Below are positions 8,037 through 16,413 of a DNA stretch of 64,000 bases, piece after piece (the stretch's first letter is position 1; every line of letters begins with the position of its first letter). The notes beneath the pieces were generated by a model that searched no databases, was not told where the DNA came from, and was given only the letters and a program-made list of their open reading frames with translations. Made by a program: the position numbers and the translations under genes. The DNA is taken from the NCBI GenBank assembly GCA_001544655.2, contig FCOD02000004.1:310001-374000 (forward strand). The letters are read 5' to 3'. Source of the DNA: Caballeronia turbans. Its GTDB lineage: Bacteria > Pseudomonadota > Gammaproteobacteria > Burkholderiales > Burkholderiaceae.

Positions 8037-8606
8037 CTATTGCCCGCTCGAGACGAGACGTGCGCGCATTGCATCGAGGCGCGCCGCGTCGATATGGCCG
8101 CGCGTTGCCATCGCTTCGAGCGCCGCCAGCACAGATGCCGTGCCACAAAGCGATGCCGCTTTCGCGTCCGCATCGAGCTCGAAGGCGGCGGAGCGTTTTG
8201 CGCCGCGCGCGCGCCAGATTTTCGCGCACGCGAAGAACGCCGCGACGAAGGCGAGTCCGGGGAGGCTCACGCGCCACACATCTTCATCGGATGAGATCGC
8301 GAAAACGATGCAGGGTATCGACAAGAGCGCCGTCACCGAAAGCACGGTCCATGCAAAATCGAGCAAGATCGTTTTGCGTTGCGTCGCGTGCCCGACTTCG
8401 TGCGCGACGATGATCTGAAGCAAGGGCTCCGGTAACGTCAGCGTGGCGCGATCCACATCAATGCGATTGAACAAGGCTTCGTAGCAGGGCCCGGCGCAGC
8501 CCGTGACGAAGCGCACATGCGGCGGCGTAACGTGCAGCGCGGCGGCATCGGCGGCAACGAGCGCGAGGATATGCTGTTCTTCCACGCGAAGCCGCTTCAT
8601 GATCAT
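8037..8606 (-). CDS. M48-like membrane metallopeptidase
   Basis: 189 residues. The zinc motif HEVGH is at about residues 71-75, preceded by LLQIIVA as in M48 peptidases; a glutamate in AAFELDADAKAA (about residue 145) is the likely third ligand. Two hydrophobic segments follow the HExxH (about 83-105 and 114-128), the arrangement seen in HtpX/Ste24-like enzymes. The protein is smaller than HtpX (about 290) and lacks its N-terminal pair of helices. Its start overlaps the stop of the SDR gene upstream by four bases, indicating translational coupling. Substrate unknown. Confidence 0.75.
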   Translation of the reverse strand: MIMKRLRVEEQHILALVAADAAALHVTPPHVRFVTGCAGPCYEALFNRIDVDRATLTLPEPLLQIIVAHEVGHATQRKTILLDFAWTVLSVTALLSIPCIVFAISSDEDVWRVSLPGLAFVAAFFACAKIWRARGAKRSAAFELDADAKAASLCGTASVLAALEAMATRGHIDAARLDAMRARLVSSGQ

Positions 8607-9463
8607 TGCCCCGGATGATCGGTCCACTCGCTGCGCGCCTGCCACGCATCGATCTCGGCGGTCAGCTTCGCCAATTTGGCGCGCACGAGCTCGAGCCCGG
8701 GGCCGCCCAGCACGAGATGCCCCGGCGGCTCGGACGACGTGACCGCTTCGATGATGACCTGCGCGGCGCGCGCCGGATCGCCCGGCTGCTTGCCGCTGCG
8801 CTCCGCGATGGCCGCGCGCCGGCTACCCGAGGTCTGTGCGTAATCGTCGATCGGCCCGCGCGTCTGTTTCAGCGACCGGCCTGCCCAGTCCGTGCGGAAC
8901 GGGCCGGGCTCGACCGCCGTGACCTTGATGCCGAGCCCTTCGGTCTCGCGGGCGAGCGCTTCGCCCAGGCCCTCGAGTGCGAACTTGGTCGCCGCGTAAT
9001 AGCCGCTGCCCGGATTGCCGACGAGCCCGCCCACCGACGTGATGTTGACGACATGCCCGGAGCGTCGCTCGCGCATGCGCGGCAGCACGGCCTTGATCAT
9101 CGCGGCGGCGCCGAAGAAATTCACTTCGAACATCGCGCGCACTTCTTCGTCTTCGCCCTCTTCGACTGCCGAGAGATAGCCGAAGCCCGCGTTGTTCACG
9201 AGCACGTCGATATGGCCGAATGCTGCGTAGGCATCGTCGATTGCAGACTTGATCTGGTCGGTGTGCGTGACGTCAAGCGGCACCGCGATTGCGCGGCCCT
9301 GGGCGCGTTCGACGATATCGGCGACGCTCGCCGGATCGCGGGCGGCGACGACGGCGCGCCAGCCCTTGTCGATCACGGCGCCGGCCAGTTCGCGGCCGAA
9401 GCCGGTCGAGCAGCCGGTGATGAACCAGACGGGGGTGTCGTTATTGCCGTTGGAAGCGGACAT
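8603..9463 (-). CDS. SDR-family oxidoreductase
   Basis: 286 residues, classical short-chain dehydrogenase. The cofactor motif is TGCSTGFGRELA (about residues 14-25), NNAGFG follows, and the catalytic Ser with YYAATKFALEG (Tyr-x3-Lys) is present. The arginine after the second strand (VAARDP) suggests NADP preference. Family members are annotated as oxidoreductases of unknown substrate. The start at 9463 gives the MSASNGNNDTPVWFITG N-terminus; a longer frame to 9493 is not needed. It overlaps the M48 peptidase gene by ATGA. Confidence 0.88.
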   Translation of the reverse strand: MSASNGNNDTPVWFITGCSTGFGRELAGAVIDKGWRAVVAARDPASVADIVERAQGRAIAVPLDVTHTDQIKSAIDDAYAAFGHIDVLVNNAGFGYLSAVEEGEDEEVRAMFEVNFFGAAAMIKAVLPRMRERRSGHVVNITSVGGLVGNPGSGYYAATKFALEGLGEALARETEGLGIKVTAVEPGPFRTDWAGRSLKQTRGPIDDYAQTSGSRRAAIAERSGKQPGDPARAAQVIIEAVTSSEPPGHLVLGGPGLELVRAKLAKLTAEIDAWQARSEWTDHPGQ

Positions 9464-9554
9464 TGCGCTACTCCATGAAAAACGCGCGCACACCGCTCAT
9501 TCTGACCGGAATGCGCGACGCGTGTGTCGCAGGGATCGAAACGAATATGCGGGC

Positions 9555-9806
9555 CTATCGCAGCGCGGGCATGCGAATCGCCCGATGATTGCGCGGCTCG
9601 AACAGAACCGTCTGCTCGATGCGGGCAGCGATCTGCTTCCAGCCGGCGAGCTCCTCGTCGAGCACGGCGAGCGTCAAAAGAATCCGCTCACGATCGTGTT
9701 TCGTGGGCGCGGCTTGTGCGTTTTCGCGCAGCGACGCAAGCGCCGCCTCACGCGCGGCAATCTGTTTCGCGATTCGTTCCCGAAGGCACTTCAGTGATTG
9801 GTCCAT
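9555..9806 (-). CDS. Hypothetical helical protein
   Basis: 83 residues beginning MDQSLKCLRERIAKQIAARE. The composition is rich in Ala, Glu, Arg and Leu with heptad-like spacing, so it is probably a coiled coil or helical hairpin; the last 15 residues are proline/arginine rich. There is no recognisable domain and no clear operon partner; a 97-bp gap separates it from the next minus-strand gene. It could be a small conserved Burkholderia protein, and the coding call rests on composition only. Confidence 0.45.
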   Translation of the reverse strand: MDQSLKCLRERIAKQIAAREAALASLRENAQAAPTKHDRERILLTLAVLDEELAGWKQIAARIEQTVLFEPRNHRAIRMPALR

Positions 9807-9903
9807 TTTCGTATGACAGGATGATGTCACCGATGACCTCAGCAAACCGCGCGCCTTGCAGTGCGCTTTCACGAGCGCGCCGCGTTGACGCGTTTCTGCA
9901 GCG

Positions 9904-10521
9904 TTATCCGGCATCGCCCGAACTGATCACGGATTGCATGCTCTTCAATAGCTTCGTCAGATAGCGAAGCAAGCCGACCGTATCGCCAAATTCGACGAAG
10001 CCGGGCCTGACACCATCGCTGAAGAGCAGCGTGCCGTCCAGCGTGTTATCGACAATCAGCCCGGCGTACGCGGCGTGTGGTCTGTATTCGTCGGCAGCGA
10101 GGCTGAACGTATTGCCGTTCACAGCGGCATCACGCAGACGCATGAGAAATTGCACTTCGGGCGCGCGCGACGCGGATAACCGGTGAAGATCGAAGTACTC
10201 GGCGACCGCAAGAATTGCATTCGTGCACGGGACGAGCAGCGCAAAAGCGATGCGCTTTTCAGCCGTGTCGAACGATGGCCACGACAGCGCGTCTTGCGGC
10301 TGCGGGCTTTTGGTCGGCGTGCCGTCTTCGCTATGCGTATGCGCTTCAGGATGCGAACGTTTGCGCGCAAGTAAGGGCTGTGCCTTCGCGAAGTCCGGCG
10401 GCGGCGCACCGCGCTCGATCCAGTCGGAAAAGAGGCTCGCGTAAGCGTAGAGCGTCGTCAGTTGCGCTTCGATGAAGGCGACGCCCACTCTGCAGGCGTC
10501 TGGATGGCGACTTTCGGACAT
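9904..10521 (-). CDS. Hypothetical protein, helical, unrecognised
   Basis: 205 residues. The first 40 residues look like an amphipathic helical region (GVAFIEAQLTTLYAYASLF), residues about 55-80 are a polar low-complexity linker with Thr, Ser, Pro and His, and the remainder is mixed helix (IAFALLVPCTNAILAVAEYF) ending in LLRYLTKLLKSMQSV. There is no signal peptide, no true membrane span and no motif I recognise. Codon usage matches the neighbours. It appears monocistronic. Confidence 0.55.
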   Translation of the reverse strand: MSESRHPDACRVGVAFIEAQLTTLYAYASLFSDWIERGAPPPDFAKAQPLLARKRSHPEAHTHSEDGTPTKSPQPQDALSWPSFDTAEKRIAFALLVPCTNAILAVAEYFDLHRLSASRAPEVQFLMRLRDAAVNGNTFSLAADEYRPHAAYAGLIVDNTLDGTLLFSDGVRPGFVEFGDTVGLLRYLTKLLKSMQSVISSGDAG

Positions 10522-10804
10522 GGCGTCTCCTTTGCGTTTCCTCCCTGTATGCAATCACCGGGCCTGATTCGAAGTCGGTTTGCGTCATTGACAGTTAGTT
10601 GCGAGAAGGGACAAAGCTGGCCAACGCGAATCGTTCTATATATTTTGGATACCGAATCAATTTCAGCCACGCCAAACCGCCTCCGACACAAGGCGGAGTC
10701 ACGCGAATACAGAAGACATGCGATGCGTTCGATCTGAAATCGAAGCGTACGAAAGGAAAAGGGGCAATGACGCGCGCGGGTCGGACCGCGCGCGGCGCGT
10801 CGCG
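10522..10804. other. Intergenic region with no recognised element
   Basis: Between the hypothetical gene at 9904 and proQ. An AT-rich patch at about 10625-10665 may hold the promoter of the upstream-facing hypothetical gene. No stable hairpin with a T-run and no convincing ORF were found. Confidence 0.5.
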
Positions 10805-11317
10805 TTACTTGGCCGCTTCCTCGGTCTTCGGCGCAGGAGCCGATCGCGCGAGGCGATTCGTTTCCAGGTACACGGCGCGTTCCGCATCCGCCGCCGAAAC
10901 TTCGCCGGCCGCGCCGCCCGTGAGATCGATTCGGGGCGCGCCCTGCACGAGGCAGGTCCAATAGCGATTGCCGCGGCACCAGACCTTGATCGCGCTACGC
11001 AGTTCCTTCTCGTTGAGCCCGAGCTCCTCCGCGTGCGTCATCAGATCCTCGAAAATGCCGACCTTCAGCGGAACCTTCGGCGCAGGATTCTTCGGAAACG
11101 CGAGCGGAAACCGCTTCTGCAGCTTTCCGATCGTATGCACGACAGGGTCCACCGGTTTCGATGGAGTCCCGGATTTCGCGGACTTAGCGGGATCGGCCGG
11201 CTTCGACGCAGCCGGCGGCGCGGGACGCCGCGCGCGCGGCGCCTTCTTCTTCGCTGCATTGCTTGCAGCCTGTTTTGCGAGTTGCTCTTTCAGTCCGGCG
11301 AGTTGTTCGAAGCCCAT
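10805..11317 (-). CDS. ProQ/FinO-family RNA chaperone
   Basis: 170 residues. The N-terminal 55 are a basic, Lys/Ala/Pro-rich linker (KKKAPRARRPAPPA and onward). The FinO domain follows, about residues 58-160: VVHTIGKLQKRFPLAF, FEDLMTHAEELGLNEKELRS and AIKVWCRGNRYW are diagnostic. Proteins of this family bind structured RNAs and 3' hairpins and regulate mRNA stability. Here the disordered basic part precedes the FinO domain rather than following it as in E. coli ProQ. An in-frame GTG directly upstream (11320) could also start it. It is monocistronic. Confidence 0.88.
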   Translation of the reverse strand: MGFEQLAGLKEQLAKQAASNAAKKKAPRARRPAPPAASKPADPAKSAKSGTPSKPVDPVVHTIGKLQKRFPLAFPKNPAPKVPLKVGIFEDLMTHAEELGLNEKELRSAIKVWCRGNRYWTCLVQGAPRIDLTGGAAGEVSAADAERAVYLETNRLARSAPAPKTEEAAK

Positions 11318-11442
11318 CACATCGTGCCTGTAGAAAACGTACCCGGATTTTAACAGCCTCCGGTGACGACCTCGTGGCCGCCGGCGGCGGCCTCATCGGA
11401 CAAGCATCTGGCCCCGAAAAGACCGCCCTGCCGACATCGCGC

Positions 11443-11709
11443 TTACTGGCCGCCCGAATAGACGTTGCAGAATGGTCGCGGCGCGCAGTTGTTCGACATG
11501 GCGCCAGTCCAGTTCGATGTTCGCCCGCTCGCGCTCTGGCCCATCGCCACGCCGCCGTATGCGGTGTCGCCGGAAATTGGTGTGCTTTGGACGTCTTGCT
11601 GGCGGGGTGCGGGAATGGACTGCAATGTGTCGGTGGGTTCTTGTGCCTGAGTCAGAGTTCCGATTGAAAAGGCGGCCACGAGCGTGGTCGTAACGAGGAA
11701 GGTCTTCAT
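11443..11709 (-). CDS. Small secreted protein of unknown function
   Basis: 88 residues. It has a clear signal peptide (MKTFLVTTTLVAAFSIGTL, cleavage after TQAQ), a mature part rich in Ser, Thr, Gln and Gly, and two cysteines near the end (NCAPRPFCNVYSGGQ) that could form a small disulfide loop. The start follows GGAGAAAG. Similar short periplasmic proteins with a C-terminal CxxxxxC are common in Burkholderia but uncharacterised. No operon partner. Confidence 0.65.
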   Translation of the reverse strand: MKTFLVTTTLVAAFSIGTLTQAQEPTDTLQSIPAPRQQDVQSTPISGDTAYGGVAMGQSASGRTSNWTGAMSNNCAPRPFCNVYSGGQ

Positions 11710-11890
11710 GACTTTCTCCTTCAACGAAAGACTTGCCGCTGCCTGACGATACAGCCGCCAGGTGAACCAGGTGCGCATGAAACGCGCACCTATCAAACAT
11801 ATACCCAAGCCGCCGCGAAGTTAAATCTGAAAGTTCGTGCGACTGGTCTGGCGAGCCGAATCCCCGCATGAACGTTCGTCCGCGCATCGA

Positions 11891-12535
11891 TCAATTGGAT
11901 GCCCGCGACGGCCCTTCACTCTCCTTGAGCCGTGCCCGATGCGCGGCAACCTTTGCCCGATTCCCGCAGATGGCCATGCTGCACCAGCGCCGCGCATGCC
12001 CGCGCGTGTGATCCGCGAAAAGCAGCGTGCATTTCGGGCCTTCGCACGCCTTCACGTAAGTAAAGTCCTCTTCGCAGACGAGTTTCGCAAGCGCTTCGAC
12101 CACCGGCATCAACAGCGATTCGGCGTTCGGCCAACGTCGCTGCATGCTGAACGCGAGACCGCTTGCAGCATTCGCATCGGCGACGATCACCGCATGTTGC
12201 TCGTCGCGCTGCAACACGCTGTTTAGCGGCTCGAGTTCGGCCAGATCCTTCGCCGATAACGGCCGCCCTTTCCTCTTTCGCACGAACGCACGAAACCATT
12301 CGCGCAGTCCGCGCGCCTTTGCTGCGACCTCGTCCAGCTCGGCAGGCGCGATTTGCGAACGCATTTGCGCCAGCACGTCGGCGGGCACCAGTTCCGCCTG
12401 TTCAAGCCATGACAGCAAGCCTTCGCCATCGCCGATCCAGTCGACGGGCTCATCGACCGGCGTCGCGATCGAGTTGAGGAAATGGAGGCCGGGCGCGTCG
12501 GCCACAAAAATCGCCGGGATGGGGCGGTAGTCCAT
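11891..12535 (-). CDS. CGNR zinc-finger / ABATE-domain transcriptional regulator
   Basis: 214 residues. The N-terminal part matches the ABATE domain (FLNSIATPVDEPVDWIGDGE), and the C-terminal 45 residues are the CGNR zinc finger: CEGPKCTLLFADHTRGHARR then WCSMAICGNRAKVAAHRAR, with paired cysteines and the CGNR signature that binds DNA. The gene diverges from a hydrolase/dehydrogenase pair, whose intergenic region has an ordered set of GTTACG half-sites, so it likely controls that operon and itself. No Shine-Dalgarno is visible before the ATG and the promoter lies close, so translation with a very short leader is possible. Confidence 0.88.
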   Translation of the reverse strand: MDYRPIPAIFVADAPGLHFLNSIATPVDEPVDWIGDGEGLLSWLEQAELVPADVLAQMRSQIAPAELDEVAAKARGLREWFRAFVRKRKGRPLSAKDLAELEPLNSVLQRDEQHAVIVADANAASGLAFSMQRRWPNAESLLMPVVEALAKLVCEEDFTYVKACEGPKCTLLFADHTRGHARRWCSMAICGNRAKVAAHRARLKESEGPSRASN

Positions 12536-12568
12536 TTTGCAATTCAGACGTGTTTCTAGGATGCCCCC

Positions 12569-12597
12569 ATCGTAACCACTAAAAATACTCTTGACAA
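12569..12597 (-). promoter_or_regulatory. Predicted promoter of the CGNR regulator
   Basis: On the minus strand TTGTCA (complement of 12592-12597) and TACGAT (complement of 12569-12574) are separated by exactly 17 bp, 33 bp upstream of the CGNR start codon. Its -35 shares bases with the -35 of the divergent promoter. Confidence 0.6.
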
Positions 12598-12644
12598 GTT
12601 ACGGCGTTCATCCGTAACCTTCTTCACAGGCTTTTAACGGTTAC
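12571..12644. promoter_or_regulatory. Four-half-site operator array (GTTACG type)
   Basis: Half-sites CGTAACC (12571-12577), GTTACGG (12598-12604), CCGTAAC (12612-12618) and GGTTAC (12639-12644) alternate in orientation. The two central ones form a perfect 7-bp-arm inverted repeat with a 7-bp loop. The first overlaps the -10 of the CGNR promoter and the central pair overlaps the divergent promoter. The CGNR protein next door is the obvious candidate to bind. Confidence 0.6.
12591..12620 (+). promoter_or_regulatory. Predicted promoter of the hydrolase-dehydrogenase operon
   Basis: A consensus -35, TTGACA at 12591-12596, is followed after 18 bp by a weak -10, TAACCT (12615-12620). The spacer and -10 are covered by an inverted repeat, consistent with repression. 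Confidence 0.55.
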
Positions 12645-12676
12645 ACAACTTTTCCTGACCCTGCGGAGAAACGCTC

Positions 12677-13531
12677 ATGTCCACCATTGCGCATCGTCAT
12701 ATCGACGTCGACGGTTTCAACGTGTTCTATCGCGAAGCCGGTCCGGCAGACGGCCCCAAACTGCTCTTGCTGCATGGCTTTCCCAGTTCGAGCCACATGT
12801 TTCGCGATCTCATTCCGCTGCTCTCCGAGCGCTTTCATATCGTTGCGCCCGATCTTCCGGGTTTCGGCCTGTCCGATATGCCGAGCCGCGACGCGTTCTC
12901 GTACACGTTCGATAACATCGCGAACGTGATCGATCGCTTTACCGAAGTGATCGGCTTCGATCGCTATGCGGTATATGTCTTCGATTACGGCGCGCCGACC
13001 GGCTTTCGTCTTGCGCTCAGGCATCCAGAGCGCATCACGGGGATCGTTTCGCAAAATGGCAACGCCTATGAAGAAGGATTGAGCGACGGCTGGAATCCGA
13101 TTCGCGCGTACTGGCAAGCGCCCACGCAAGCGAACCGCGATGCGCTGCGCGCGCTGCTCACGAAGGAGACGACGAAGTGGCAATACACGCACGGCGTGCC
13201 CGACCTCTCCACGATTTCACCGGATGGCTACGCGCTCGACGACTACTACATGAGCCGCCCTGGCGCGCATGAAGTACAACTCGATCTCTTCGGCGACTAC
13301 CGCAACAACGTCGCGCTATACCCCGCGTTTCAGGCCTATTTCCGCGAGCATCAGCCGAAGTTGCTGGCGGTGTGGGGCAAGAACGATCCGTTTTTCCTGC
13401 CGCCGGGCGCGGAAGCATTCAGGCGCGATATCCCGCATGCGGACGTGCGCTTCTTCGATACAGGCCACTTCGCACTCGAAACGCACGCGGCGCAGATCGC
13501 GGCAGCCATCACCGAATTCCTCGCTCACTAA
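12677..13531 (+). CDS. Alpha/beta hydrolase, haloalkane-dehalogenase / epoxide-hydrolase-like
   Basis: 284 residues of the alpha/beta-hydrolase fold. The oxyanion segment is LLHGFPSSSHMFRDLIP (about residues 31-47); the nucleophile elbow reads VFDYGAPTGFRL, so the nucleophile is an aspartate, as in haloalkane dehalogenases and epoxide hydrolases. The catalytic histidine lies in DTGHFALETH near the C-terminus. The substrate is unknown; an aspartate nucleophile excludes simple serine esterases. It is the first gene of a two-gene operon with a medium-chain dehydrogenase 43 bp downstream and is preceded by the CGNR-type operators. Confidence 0.88.
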   Translation: MSTIAHRHIDVDGFNVFYREAGPADGPKLLLLHGFPSSSHMFRDLIPLLSERFHIVAPDLPGFGLSDMPSRDAFSYTFDNIANVIDRFTEVIGFDRYAVYVFDYGAPTGFRLALRHPERITGIVSQNGNAYEEGLSDGWNPIRAYWQAPTQANRDALRALLTKETTKWQYTHGVPDLSTISPDGYALDDYYMSRPGAHEVQLDLFGDYRNNVALYPAFQAYFREHQPKLLAVWGKNDPFFLPPGAEAFRRDIPHADVRFFDTGHFALETHAAQIAAAITEFLAH

Positions 13532-13574
13532 AACGCGGACCTTCACCGCGCTCATCCGTTACAGGAGAAAGATC

Positions 13575-14546
13575 ATGCGTGCAATCGTGCTCGACAAGTT
13601 CGGCGGAATCGACAGCCTCGTGTATGCCGAGATTCCGGATCCGGAACCGCTGGACGGACATGTCGTCATCGAGATCAAGGCATTCGGCATCAATCACGCC
13701 GAGATGCACATGCGGCGCGGCGAATGGGCCGAAGCTGCGAGAGTGAGCGGCATCGAATGCGTGGGCATCGTGAAGTCGTGTCCGGGCGGCGAGTTTCCCG
13801 TCGGCGCGAAAGTGGCCGCGTTGATGGGCGGCCTCGGGCGCACGATCAACGGAAGTTATGCGCAATTCACGCGCGCCCCGGTTTCGAACGTGGCGCTGAT
13901 CGAATCCGATCTGCCTTGGGCCGAACTGGCCGCCATTCCCGAAACCTATGCGACGGCGTGGACGTGTCTCTTTCGCAATCTCGAGATCGAGGCAGGGCAA
14001 ACCGTGCTTATCCGCGGCGCCACATCATCGTTCGGGCAGGCCGCAGTGAATCTCGCGGTGAATGCGGGCGCGAAGGTCATCGCGACGACGCGCAATCGCG
14101 ATCGCATCGCGAAGCTCGAAGCGTTGGGCGTGTCGCGTGTCGAACTCGAAGGGCCTGCGTTGAGCAAGCGCATTACGGAAGCGAAAGAAATCGATGCGGT
14201 GCTCGATCTCGTCGGCAACAGCACGATCCTCGACTCGCTCGCGATGCTGCGTCGCGGCGGACGCGCGTGTCTCGCGGGCTGGCTCGGCGGCCTTGCGCCG
14301 ATTGCGGATTTCAATCCGCTGCTGCAGATGTCGAGCGGTGTGCATCTGACTTTCTTCGGCAGCTTCGTGTTCGGCACGCCCGGCTTTCCGCTGTCCGATG
14401 TACCGCTGCAAGCCATCGCCGCAGACGTTGCCGCGGGACGTTTCAACGCGAAGCCGTCACGCGTCTTTTCGTTCGACGAGATTCACGAAGCGCATCGCGT
14501 GATGGAAGCGAATGAAGCCAACGGCAAGATGGTCGTCGTTCATTGA
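13575..14546 (+). CDS. Zinc-independent medium-chain dehydrogenase (quinone-oxidoreductase-like)
   Basis: 323 residues of the MDR superfamily. The N-terminal GroES-like part begins MRAIVLDKFGGIDSLVYAEI and contains INHAEMHMRRGEW; the Rossmann part has IRGATSSFGQAAVNLAVNAG for NADPH. Cysteine ligands for catalytic or structural zinc are absent, so it belongs with quinone oxidoreductases/enoyl reductases. Start at 13575 with AGGAG upstream. It follows the hydrolase gene and is probably cotranscribed; the pair may process a halogenated or epoxidised compound and its carbonyl product, which is inference. Confidence 0.88.
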   Translation: MRAIVLDKFGGIDSLVYAEIPDPEPLDGHVVIEIKAFGINHAEMHMRRGEWAEAARVSGIECVGIVKSCPGGEFPVGAKVAALMGGLGRTINGSYAQFTRAPVSNVALIESDLPWAELAAIPETYATAWTCLFRNLEIEAGQTVLIRGATSSFGQAAVNLAVNAGAKVIATTRNRDRIAKLEALGVSRVELEGPALSKRITEAKEIDAVLDLVGNSTILDSLAMLRRGGRACLAGWLGGLAPIADFNPLLQMSSGVHLTFFGSFVFGTPGFPLSDVPLQAIAADVAAGRFNAKPSRVFSFDEIHEAHRVMEANEANGKMVVVH

Positions 14547-14701
14547 AAACAATCGCGCGTTTTCCAGTCGAAACGGGTATCGCGCATTACGGCACGCCGG
14601 AAGAGATCGCGGAGTTGATGGCGTTCCTCGTGTCGCACGCCGCAAAATGGATGACGGGCAGCACGCTGAGAATGGACGGCGGCGAAGTCAAGTCGATATG
14701 A
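14543..14701 (+). pseudogene. C-terminal fragment of a short-chain dehydrogenase
   Basis: The frame starting at 14543, overlapping the stop of the dehydrogenase before it, reads HYGTPEEIAELMAFLVSHAA then a GSTLRMDGGE motif and a stop at 14699-14701. This is the last 45 residues of a classical SDR, where the loop after the substrate helix ends in TGSxxxMDGG. The catalytic and cofactor domains are absent. A TTG could start it, but a 52-residue SDR tail would not fold. It shows that an SDR gene once belonged to this operon. Confidence 0.75.
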
Positions 14702-14813
14702 GCGGCGATCGGCCAACCCAGAGTCCATGAACCCCGTGCGAACCTCGAACGTGCGCAAACGCGAGCGAACGAGTAAGGTGCTATTTTTCCGCTCATTCGA
14801 GGCACTCCGCACG

Positions 14814-15272
14814 ATGCAGCCAACCGATCCCGACTTCGTCACGCTCCTTTGCGAAAGCTATGCGCGCCTCTTGCGCAAGCCGCTCGTTCCCGATAAAGAC
14901 CTGACGCCCGCCGAAGCCGCGCGCTGGCTTTACGAGGACGCACCGTTCGGCATCCTCGCGCACGACACCCGGCCCGATCCGGTCTTCGTCTACGGCAACT
15001 TGCGCGCGCAACGCCTGTTCGGCTATACCTGGAACGAGTTGACTGCGTTGCCGTCGCGCCTGTCGGCCGAGGCGCCCGAGCGCAGCGAACGTCAGGCGTT
15101 TCTGGAACAGGTAACGCGCGATGGCTATGTCGACGGCTATCGCGGCGTTCGCGTCACGAAATCCGGCAAACGCTTCTGGATCGAACGCGCGACCGTGTGG
15201 CAATTGTTCGATCGGGACGGCGTGTATCGCGGACAAGCGGCGCTGATTCCGCATGTCAGCGACATCGGCTGA
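14814..15272 (+). CDS. MEKHLA-type PAS-like domain protein
   Basis: 152 residues. After a helical N-terminus (LLCESYARLLRKPLVP) the sequence reads ARWLYEDAPFGILAHDT, VYGNLRAQRLFGYTWNELTA and RLSAEAPERSERQAFL, the characteristic blocks of the MEKHLA domain, a PAS relative found alone in bacteria and at the end of plant HD-ZIP III proteins. Presumably it senses a small ligand; no output domain is attached. The start at 14814 is preferred over a longer frame from 14727 that lacks family similarity. Confidence 0.82.
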   Translation: MQPTDPDFVTLLCESYARLLRKPLVPDKDLTPAEAARWLYEDAPFGILAHDTRPDPVFVYGNLRAQRLFGYTWNELTALPSRLSAEAPERSERQAFLEQVTRDGYVDGYRGVRVTKSGKRFWIERATVWQLFDRDGVYRGQAALIPHVSDIG

Positions 15273-15291
15273 AGCATGACACGCGTTTCAA

Positions 15292-16152
15292 TCAACGCGC
15301 GACAAGCTTGCGAATCACGTCGACGAGTTGCGTCTTGCCCTTGACGATCGCTTCCCGGTGACCTTCGAAGTCGATCCAGCCTTGATTGAAACCGTCGAGC
15401 ATTTGAATGCGCGGCATCGGGTACTTCATGCCCTGGCCCACGAACAGTGCTTCCCACGTTTCGCGCGGGACCGCCTGTGCGCGCACCGGCTTGCCGAGCA
15501 CTTGCGCGAATGCGGCGGCAATGTCATCCGGACTCGTGCGCCGCGGCCCTTCCAGTTCGACGATCCGCACGCCCGCCCATTGCTCCTGCATGAGCTTCGC
15601 CGCGAGTTCGCCGATATCGTCGGTGGCGATCATCGGAATCGCGCGATCGAGCGGTTGCAGAAATGAATGCACGATGCCTTCGTTACGCGCCGAGTCGATA
15701 TCCCACCCGCAATTCTCCATGAACCAGCCCGGACGCAAAAACGTGACGGGTATCGGCTGCTTGCTGAGCGCCTCTTCGAGCAGCGTGCGCTGCGTCAGCA
15801 GATTGGTCTGCGTGGCCTGCGCGCCAATCGTCGACAGACATACGATCTTGCGCGGCTTCGCACGCGCCACAGCCGCGACGATCGTATCGATGACTTCCCG
15901 TGCTTCCGGAAAGCCAGGCGCGGGATCGAATTCCGGCGGCGGGAGAATGAACGCGGCTTCGGCGCCTTCGAAGGCTTGCGCGAGCGCATCGGCGTCGGTC
16001 ATGGTGGCGAGGGCAAGCTCGCAACCGCGCGCCGACCAGACCGCGCCCTTCTTCTCATCGCGTACGACAGCGCGAACGGGCTTGCCCGCTTCCAGCAGCG
16101 CGTGTGCGAGCGCCCCGCCGACTTGTCCTGTGATTCCGGTGATGACGTACAT
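15292..16152 (-). CDS. NmrA-like NAD(P)-binding oxidoreductase (QorB type)
   Basis: 286 residues of the atypical SDR class. The N-terminal MYVITGITGQVGGALAHALL carries the GxxGxxG motif, followed by RAVVRDEKKGAVWSARGCEL as in NmrA/QorB proteins. IVCLSTIGAQATQTNL and FLRPGWFMEN mark the substrate side; the SDR tyrosine is missing, as usual in this class. Such proteins are NADPH-dependent quinone or azo reductases or redox sensors. Single gene; the intergenic region upstream (16153-16413) is shared with the decayed hydratase. Confidence 0.85.
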   Translation of the reverse strand: MYVITGITGQVGGALAHALLEAGKPVRAVVRDEKKGAVWSARGCELALATMTDADALAQAFEGAEAAFILPPPEFDPAPGFPEAREVIDTIVAAVARAKPRKIVCLSTIGAQATQTNLLTQRTLLEEALSKQPIPVTFLRPGWFMENCGWDIDSARNEGIVHSFLQPLDRAIPMIATDDIGELAAKLMQEQWAGVRIVELEGPRRTSPDDIAAAFAQVLGKPVRAQAVPRETWEALFVGQGMKYPMPRIQMLDGFNQGWIDFEGHREAIVKGKTQLVDVIRKLVAR

Positions 16153-16413
16153 GGTCCGATTCCTTTGTGCAATTCATATGGATAAGATGGATTGCATGTT
16201 AGCGGGCGGACTTCCCGCGAAAAATGACTTGCAGGTTATCGGATCGATGCCTCGGCGTTATGGATCGTGCCGCGGTCCGCTCGCGGGCAAGCGTGAACAG
16301 GTTGATCCTCTGCCCGGCACATGAAACGGGTATTGCCACTCAGCGAAACATTTCCTTAAAGTCTGCCTATCCACCAGGATCCGCTGGCCGGCTCCAGCAA
16401 CGGAGACGACACC

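Noticed and set aside
14512-14730. 72-codon plus-strand frame near the SDR tail
   Set aside because: The SDR fragment in another frame explains the conservation; this frame has no domain.
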